Assembly (NCBI GenBank): GCA_944474755.1
Contig: OX104112.1
Location: 85,201,756 to 85,265,755, forward strand
Source of the DNA: Limnoperna fortunei
Lineage: Eukaryota; Mollusca; Bivalvia; Mytilida; Modiolidae
Length of the DNA stretch: 64,000 bases
Direction of reading: 5' to 3'
Part shown: positions 57,445 through 64,000 of the stretch, piece by piece
Layout of the letters: each line of letters begins with the position of its first letter
Position numbering within the stretch: the stretch's first letter is position 1
The notes under the pieces: generated by a model
Database searches by the model: none
Told to the model about the DNA's origin: nothing
Seen by the model: the letters and a program-made list of their open reading frames with translations, nothing else
Translations under genes and position numbers: made by a program

Positions 57445-59433
57445 ACGTTTCCCGAAACGTTGAAGTCGCCTCCCGTTCCGCACTTTTGACCGAGTAGAGG
57501 GAACTAAAAGTCAAGAGCACAACTTCATAACATGAGTTTTCAGTTGGCCAAGTTTCATTTCGATCGGTTAAAAGATGAGCGAGAAAACGAGCAAACTTTA
57601 AAACGGCCGCCATTTTGAAACCGGAAGTCGGACAAAAAATTTTTTTTGCAAAAATGCTCAGGATAGTTAGCTGTATCAGTATACCAATTTTCATTGAAAT
57701 TGCTCTGGCCATAACTGAGATCTGACAACGGCCGCCATTTTGTAAAACTTTAAAACGGCCGCCATTTTGAAACCGGAAGTCGGACAAAACATTTTTAAAT
57801 AGTGGCACACTTAGGGTATCATAAGCTACCTGTATACCAAATTTCGTTTAAATCGGATGACGTTTAAATTTTTACATTTTTTGGGGGGGTGGTGTTCGGA
57901 TGGCGGCCATTTTGAAATGTCGGCCGCGTCAAATTTTTTTTTGCAAAAATGCTCGGGATAGTTAGCTGTACCAGTATACCAATTTTCATTGAAATTGCTT
58001 TGGCAATTACTGAGATCTGACAACGCCCGTCATTTTTTTCAACGGCGGCCATTTTGAAAATGGCGGCCATTTTGAAAATTTCAAAAGTGGATTGCACAAC
58101 TTCAGGTCACCCTTAACATGTTCCCAAAGTTTCATTTCGATCGGTTAAAAGATGAGCGAGAAAACGAGCGGACAACATTGCGAGGGGAAAACATAAGAAA
58201 TATGAAAATAATAATAATAACTAGTGCTGATTGTGTTGGGATGCCAACACAGAATGTCTCCCAAACGAACCCCCATTGCCACTATAATCCTTATGGATAG
58301 TATTCATTCAAATCAGTACATTAAAATATGCCTAGAAATCAAATTTTGTTGAAATCGGACAAAGTTGACTTTTTCCTGCAGTAAAATGGCCGCCATTTTG
58401 AAACCGGAAGTCAGACAAAAAATTTGTAAATAGTGGCACACTCAGAGTATCATAAGCTACCTGTATACCAAATTTCGTCTAAATCGGATGACGTTTAAAT
58501 TTTTGCATTTTTAGGGGGGTGGTGTTCGGATGGCGGCCATTTTGAAATGTCGGTTGCGTCAAATTTTTTTTTGCAAAGATGCTCAGGATAGTTAGCTGTA
58601 TCAGTATACCAATTTTCATTGAAATTGCTTTGGCAATTACTGAGATCTGACAACGGCCTTCATTTTTTTTCAACGGCGGCCATTTTGAAAATGGCGGCCA
58701 TTTTGAAAATTTCAAAAGTGGATTGCACAACTTCAGGTCACCCTTAACATGTTCCCAAAGTTTCATCTTGATTGGACCTAGAAATCAAATTTTGTTGAAA
58801 TCGGACAAAGTTGACTTTTTCCTGCAGTAAAATGGCCGCCATTTTGAAACCGGAAGTCGGAGAAAAAAATTTTAAATAGTGGCACACTCAGGGTATCATA
58901 AGCTACCTGTATACCAAATTTCTTCTAAATCGGATGACGTTTAAATTTTTTCATTTTTAGGGGGGTGGTGTTCGGATGGCGGCCATTTTGAAATGTCGGT
59001 CGCGTCAAATTTTTTTTTGCAAAAATGCTCAGGATAGTTAGCTGTATCAGTATACTAATTTTCATTGAAATTGCTTTGGCAATTACTGAGATCTGACAAC
59101 AGCCGTCATTTTTTTTCAATGGCGGCCATTTTGAAAATGGCGGCCATTTTGAAAATTTCAAAAGTGGATTGCACAACTTCAGGTCACCCTTAACATGTTC
59201 CCAAAGTTTCATCTTGACTGGACATTGCATCTCTGAGAAAATGTGCGGACAAGATTGAACGGAAAGAAAAAAGAAAGAAAGAAAGAAAGAAAGAAAGAAG
59301 AAGAATAATAATAAGAAACCGGACAAAAACAATATGTCTCCCAAAACTTCGTTTGGGAGACATAATAATAATAATAATAATAAGAAACGGAGTAAAAACA
59401 ATAAGTCGCCCGACACTTCGTGGTCGGCGACTT
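57445..59433 (-). mobile_element. Hairpin-ended element A4, fourth level
   Basis: Left hairpin 57445-57460 and a body nearly identical to A2. Interrupted by element E. Right hairpin 59403-59433 of A type. Confidence 0.75.
58232..59363 (-). mobile_element. Hairpin-ended element E, innermost
   Basis: Uninterrupted 1,132-bp element. Left hairpin TGTGTTGGGATGCCAACACA (58232-58251), terminal repeat ATGTCTCCCAAACGA (58254-58268), whose exact complement forms the right arm of the hairpin 59334-59363. The body contains a ~450-bp internal duplication (58380-58760 and 58820-59210), then (GAAA)n, (AAT)n and the tail AAACCGGACAAAAACAATA. Confidence 0.82.
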
Positions 59434-59632
59434 AATAATAATAATAAGAAACGGAGTAAAAACAATAAGTCGCCCGACACTTCGTGGTCGGCGACTTAAT
59501 AATAAGAAACAGAGTAAAAACAATAAGTCTCCAAACTTCGTTTGGGAGACTTAATAATAATAAGAAGAAGAAACGGTGCAAACACAATAAGTCGCCAAAA
59601 CTTCGTTTTGGGCGACTTAATAAAACATGATT

Positions 59633-60650
59633 ATGATCTTATGGATCATAACTGGCTCCCAAACGACCCCCGTGGACACTGGAGTTCAGACATCCATTCA
59701 CAGCAACTTTATCTACCAGGAAACCAAGTTTCGTTCAAATCGGAGCATTTTTCTACTTTTTTCGGCCATCTTGGATTCAAAATGGCTGCCATAATTCAAC
59801 ATGTGCGTCATATGGTGCGGTATAACATACTCTACTTATATCCCAATTTTCAGCGAAATCTGTTTACTTTTGGACTTTTAAGGATTTTTTCATTTCAAAA
59901 CGGCCACCATTTAAGATGGCCGCCATGACCAAATTCATATTTTGATGACTAACATCTGATCGCAACATGGTAATCTATCTAAAAGCCAAGTTTCGTGCTA
60001 TTCCGAGCATTTTGCATTTTTGGCGGCCATCTTGGATTCAAAATGGCCGCCAAAAAGGTCGACATGGGAGGCATATGGTGCGGTATAACATACCCTACTT
60101 ATATTCCAATTTTCATCGAAATCCGTTAACTTTTGGATTTTTAAAGATTTATTATCATTTTCAAAATGGCCGTCATTTTAAGATGGCCGCCATGATCGAA
60201 TTCAAATTTTGATGACTAAAATCAGATCGCAACATGGTAATCTACCTAAAAAACAAGATTCGTGCGATTCCGACCATTTTGAATTTTTGGCGGGCATCTT
60301 GGATTCAAAATGGCCGCCATAAAAACTCAACATGTGCGTCATATGGTGTGGTATAACATACTCTAATTATATTCCATTTTTCGTCAAAATCCGTTAACTT
60401 TTGGATTTTTAAGGATTTTTTTCATTTTCAAAATGGCCTCCATTTCAAGATGGCCACCAATTTAAAAATTTTAAACCTGAAAAGCACCACTTCACATCAT
60501 GACCTTTTTTTGTGTGAAGTTTCATTTGGATCCAATTTACGGTCTCCGAGAAAACACCCGGACAAAATTCTGGCAGAAAGTGGAAGAAAAAAAAATAAGA
60601 AGAAACGGAGCAAAAACAATATGTCTCCCACACTTTCGTTTGGGAGCCAT
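59633..60650 (-). mobile_element. Hairpin-ended element D
   Basis: Left hairpin TATGATCTTATGGATCATA (about 59632-59650), then TGGCTCCCAAACGA. The right hairpin 60621-60650 ends TCGTTTGGGAGCCAT, carrying the same private GAGCC variant. The body is three ~290-bp repeats (CATATGGTGCGGTATAACAT; CATCTTGGATTCAAAATGG) and the tail is AAACGGAGCAAAAACAATA. Confidence 0.8.
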
Positions 60651-60671
60651 AATAATAATAATTAAAAATAA

Positions 60672-61296
60672 TGTGTTGGGATGCCAACACAGAAGTCGCC
60701 CAAAATCCCCATGGATAGTATTGTGTTCCACTCAGGACACCTATACATCATATTTCATTAAAATCGGACAACGTTTAAAATTTGACGCGTTTTTGTCGGC
60801 CATTTTGAAACACCAGGTGGAAAAAAATTCCGAATTTGGATTTTCACTTTGGACACTTAAATCCATCTCCATACTAAATTTTATTGCAATCAAAGCACTT
60901 TAAATGACATCGAGATCGCATAACGTTGAAAATTATACACGTTTTTAGCGGCCATTTTAAAACCCGACGTCGGAGAAAAAATTTAAAGGTAGCATTTCAC
61001 TCGAAATACTAACCTCTTCCTCCATACCAAATTTCGTTGAAATCGGACCACGGGAAAATTTTGGCTATTTTTGGGTGGGTGTAGTCAAGCGGTGGCCATT
61101 TTGAAATGGCGGCCATTATAAAAAATCTGACCATTGACTGCACCCCTCCATATGTCGATCTACAATTGTGCCAAGTTTCATTTGATTCTATTAAGGCGTC
61201 TCTGAGAAATGTGTCGGACAAGTTCACGATCTAGAAAAAGTTGAACCAAAATAGGTGCAAAACAATAAGTGCCCAAAACTTTGTTTTGGGCGACTT
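60672..61296 (-). mobile_element. Hairpin-ended element W3, uninterrupted
   Basis: Complete 625-bp W-type element: left hairpin 60672-60691, AAGTCGCCCAAAA, four monomers, tail AATAGGTGCAAAACAATA, right hairpin 61267-61296 ending TTTTGGGCGACTT. It serves as the empty-site reference for W1, W2 and W4. Confidence 0.82.
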
Positions 61297-61308
61297 AATT
61301 AAAAATAA

Positions 61309-61922
61309 TGTGTTGGGATGCCAACACGAGGTCGCCCACAATCCCCATGGATAGTATTGCGTTCCACTCAGGACATTGAAATGAACCTACATATCAAATT
61401 TCATTAAAATCGGACAACGTTTAAAATTTCACCCGTTTTTGGCCGCCATTTTGGAAACCACGGTCGAGAAAAAATTTGGAATGTGGAGTTCCACTCGGGA
61501 CACTTAAATCTACCTCCACAGCAAATTTTATTTCAATCGGAGCACGTTAAATGTCATCGAGATCGCATAACGTTGAAAATGATACACGTTTTGGCGGCCA
61601 TTTTGAAACTGGAAGTCCGAGAAAAAATTTAAAGCTAGCGTTTCACTCGAAATACTACCATCTACCTCCATACCAAATTTCGTTGCATTCGGACCACGGG
61701 AAAATTTTTGTTATTTTTGGGTGGGTGTCGTCAAGTGGCGGCCATTTTGAAATAGCGGCCATTATCAAAATTCTGACTATTGACTGCACCCCTCCATATA
61801 CCCATCTACAACTGTGCCAAGTTTCATTTGATTCTATTAAGGCGTCTCTGAGAAATGTGTCGGACAAGTTCACGATCTAGAAAAAGTGGCAACCGAAATA
61901 ATAATAATAATAATTAAAATTT
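61309..61922 (-). mobile_element. Hairpin-ended element W4, right end not seen
   Basis: Left hairpin 61309-61328 (one mismatch), W-type body to GTGGCAACCGAAATAATAAT. A5 is inserted in this tract. No W-type right end follows within the window. Confidence 0.75.
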
Positions 61923-62732
61923 ACGTTTCCCGAAACGTTGAAGTCGCCTCCCGTTCCGCACTTTTGACCGAGTAGAGGGAACTAAAAATCAAGAGCACAA
62001 CTTCATAACATGAGCTTTCAGTTGGCCAAGTTTCATTTCGATCGGTTAAAAGATGAGCGAGAAAACGAGCAAACTTTAAAACGGCTGCCATTTTGAAACC
62101 GGAAGTCGGGCAAAAATTTTTTTTTGCAAAAATGCTCAGGATAGTTAGCTGTATCAGTATAATACCAATTTTCATTGAAATTGCTCTGGCCATAACTGAG
62201 ATCTGACAACGGCCGCCATTTTGTAAAACTTTAAAACGGCCGCCATTTTGAAACCGGAAGTCGGACAAAAATTTTGAAAATAGTGGCACACTCAGGGTAT
62301 CATAAGCTACCTGTATACCAAATTTCGTTTAAATCGGATGACGTTTAAATTTTTACAGTTTTAGGGGGTGGTGTTCGGATGGCGGCCATTTTGAAATGTC
62401 GGCCGCGTCAAATGTTTTTTTGAAAAAATGCTCGGGATAGGGAGCTGTATCAGTATACCAATTTTCATTGAAATTGCTTTGGCAATTTATGAGATCTGAC
62501 AACGGCCGTCATTTTTTTTTCAACGGCGGCCATTTTGAAAATTTCAAAAGTGCATTGCACAACTTCAGGTCACCTTATTATGTTCCCAAAGTTTCATTTC
62601 GATCGGTTAAAAGATGAGCGAGAAAACGAGCGGACAAAATTGCGAGTGGAAAACATAAGAAATAGGAAAATAATAATGATAAGAAACGGAGTAAAAACAA
62701 TAAGTCGCCCGACACTTCGTGGTCGGCGACTT
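61923..62732 (-). mobile_element. Hairpin-ended element A5
   Basis: Left hairpin 61923-61938, slightly diverged A body, tail and right hairpin 62702-62732. Uninterrupted. Confidence 0.8.
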
Positions 62733-62743
62733 AATTAAAATTT

Positions 62744-63487
62744 ACGTTTCCCGAAACGTTGAAGTCGCCTCCCGTTCCGCACTTTTGACCGAGTAGAGGG
62801 AACTAAAAGTCAAGAGCACAACTTCATAACATGAGCTTTCAGTTGGCCAAGTTTCATTTCGATCGGTTAAAAGATGAGCGAGAAAACGAGCAAACTTTAA
62901 AACGGCCGCCATTTTGAAACCGGAAGTCGGACAAAAAATTTTTTGCAAAAATGCTCAGGATAGTTAGCTGTATCAGTATACCAATTTTCATTGAAATTGC
63001 TCTGGCCATAACTGAGATCTGACAACGGCCGCCATTTTGTAAAACTTTAAAACGGCCGCCATTTTGAAACCGGAAGTCGGACAAAACATTTTTAAATAGT
63101 GGCACACTTAGGGTATCATAAGCTACCTGTATACCAAATTTCGTCTAAATCGGATGACGTTTAAATTTTTACATGGCGGCCATTTTGAAATGTCGGCCGC
63201 GTCAAATTTTTTTTTGCAAAAATGCTTGGGATAGTTAGCTGTACCAGTATACCAATTTTCATTGAAATTGCTTTGGCAATTACTGAGATCTGACAACGGC
63301 CGTCATTTTTTTCAACGGCGGCCATTTTGAAAATTTTAAAAGTGGATTGCACAACTTCAGGTCACCCTTAACATGTTCCCAAAGTTTCATTTCGATCGGT
63401 TAAAAGATGAGCGAGAAAACGAGCGGACAACATTGCGAGGGGAAAACATAAGAAATATGAAAATAATAATAATAATAATTAAAATTT
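62744..63487 (-). mobile_element. Hairpin-ended element A6 (right end beyond window)
   Basis: Left hairpin 62744-62759, directly after the A5 right end. The body lacks ~15 bp at 63174 relative to A1. A7 is inserted in its (AAT)n. Confidence 0.75.
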
Positions 63488-64000
63488 ACGTTTCACGAAA
63501 CGTTGAAGTCGCCCCCCGTTCCGAACTTTTGACCGAGTAGAGGGAACTTTGCAGTTATAAGCTTTAAAAATGTTAAAACTTACTCTACAACCGTACCAAA
63601 TTTCAAAACTTTTCATCGAGCGGTTTTCCCGATATAAGCGATGTCCTAAATTATGACCCTTCAACTTTGAATGGCAACTGTGTCGCGTGCGGGGGTATCT
63701 GTGAAAACGAAAAGTCAAGAGCACAACTGCTCAGAATAGTTAGCTGTATCAGTATACCAATTTTCATTGAAATTGCTCTGGCCATTACTGAGATCTGACA
63801 ACGGCCGCAATTTTGTAAAACTTTAAAACGGCCGCCATTTTGAAACCGGAAGTCGGACAAAAAATTTTTTTTGCAAAAATGCTCAGGATAGTTAGTTGTA
63901 TCAGTATACCAATTTTCATTGAAATTGCTCTGGCCATAACTGAGATCTGACAACGGCCGCCATTTTGTAAAACTTTAAAACGGCCGCCATTTTGAAACCG
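63488..64000 (-). mobile_element. Hairpin-ended element A7, cut by window end
   Basis: Left hairpin ACGTTTCACGAAACGT (63488-63503) and AAGTCGCCCCCCG. The body has a different ~170-bp start (63545-63720) before rejoining the A sequence, which is itself duplicated at 63728-63835 and 63890-64000. Confidence 0.7.

Larger units (their letters stand above)
56655..59497 (-). mobile_element. Hairpin-ended element A3, third level
   Basis: Left hairpin 56655-56670 and a body nearly identical to A1. Interrupted in (AAT)n by A4. Right hairpin 59467-59497 of A type. Confidence 0.75.
55702..59552 (-). mobile_element. Hairpin-ended element C, second level of nest
   Basis: Left hairpin is the perfect palindrome ACGTTTCGCGAAACGT (55702-55717), then AAGTCTCCCAAACGAAGTT. 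The right hairpin 59525-59552 has the complementary arm ending CGTTTGGGAGACTT. The body has five monomers at ~137-bp spacing (TTTTTGCCGATTTGGC variants) and ends AAACCAGAAGAAGAATAAT where A3 is inserted. Confidence 0.75.
55084..59618 (-). mobile_element. Hairpin-ended element W2, outermost of a five-deep nest
   Basis: Left hairpin TGTGTTGGGATGCCAACACA (55084-55103), terminal repeat AAGTCGCCCAAAA, ~580-bp body, then element C begins inside its (AAT)n. After all inner right ends, the W2 tail AAACGGTGCAAACACAATA and right hairpin 59589-59618 (arm TTTTGGGCGACTT, the exact complement of the left repeat) close it. Confidence 0.75.

Noticed and set aside
53331..63953. Many 60-163-residue open frames (for example minus 53331-53696, 54118-54483, 58925-59416) with similar predicted peptides
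   Set aside because: They are repeats of one non-coding sequence. The same peptides recur because the DNA recurs, the frames cross terminal hairpins and AAT tracts, and no domain is recognisable.

Overview
The window looks like nuclear DNA of a bivalve mollusc, most likely a mytilid mussel. The support is AT-rich DNA, short exons with GT-AG introns in conserved phase, many tRNA-derived SINEs with target-site duplications, minisatellites, and gene families typical of bivalves (TIMP, TRIM/B-box, ZU5-death domain). The species-level guess is an inference. There is no prokaryotic gene organisation and no CRISPR array.

Layout. (1) 0.9-6.1 kb, minus strand: a complete five-coding-exon TIMP gene (207 aa predicted). 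Its introns 2 and 3 carry tandem repeats that begin exactly at the exon/donor junction; in intron 3 a 52-bp unit containing the exon-3 end and its splice donor is present 23 times. (2) 10.7-38.2 kb, plus strand: a 27-kb gene for an intracellular ZU5-ZU5-UPA-like-death-domain protein. Three candidate first coding exons all leave in phase 2 and feed one common six-exon body. Its introns hold minisatellites, a terminal-inverted-repeat element inserted in one of them, SINEs, a small hairpin element and a 1.47-kb fold-back element. (3) 40.8-47.2 kb, minus strand: a TRIM-like gene (B-box, coiled coil, propeller-like C-terminus) with one frame break, preceded by fragments of at least two decayed paralogues. 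(4) 48.3-52.7 kb: repeats plus a degraded copy of the death-domain exon with its 3' flank.

(5) 52.7-64.0 kb: an 11-kb array of short non-coding elements, all in the same orientation. Each has a hairpin at both ends and matching inverted repeats, and each is built internally from a degenerate monomer of about 140 bp containing GGCGGCCATTTTGAAA. Their ends nest like matched brackets: five left ends of types W-C-A-A-E are followed by five right ends E-A-A-C-W. Each younger element sits in the (AAT)n tract just inside the right end of the older one. This self-targeted Russian-doll array is the best candidate for an undescribed system. The many 60-160 aa open frames in it are by-products of the repeats.

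The TIMP would act outside the cell on metalloproteinases, while the death-domain and TRIM-like proteins would be intracellular signalling or immune adaptors. Nothing in the sequence links the three into one pathway.
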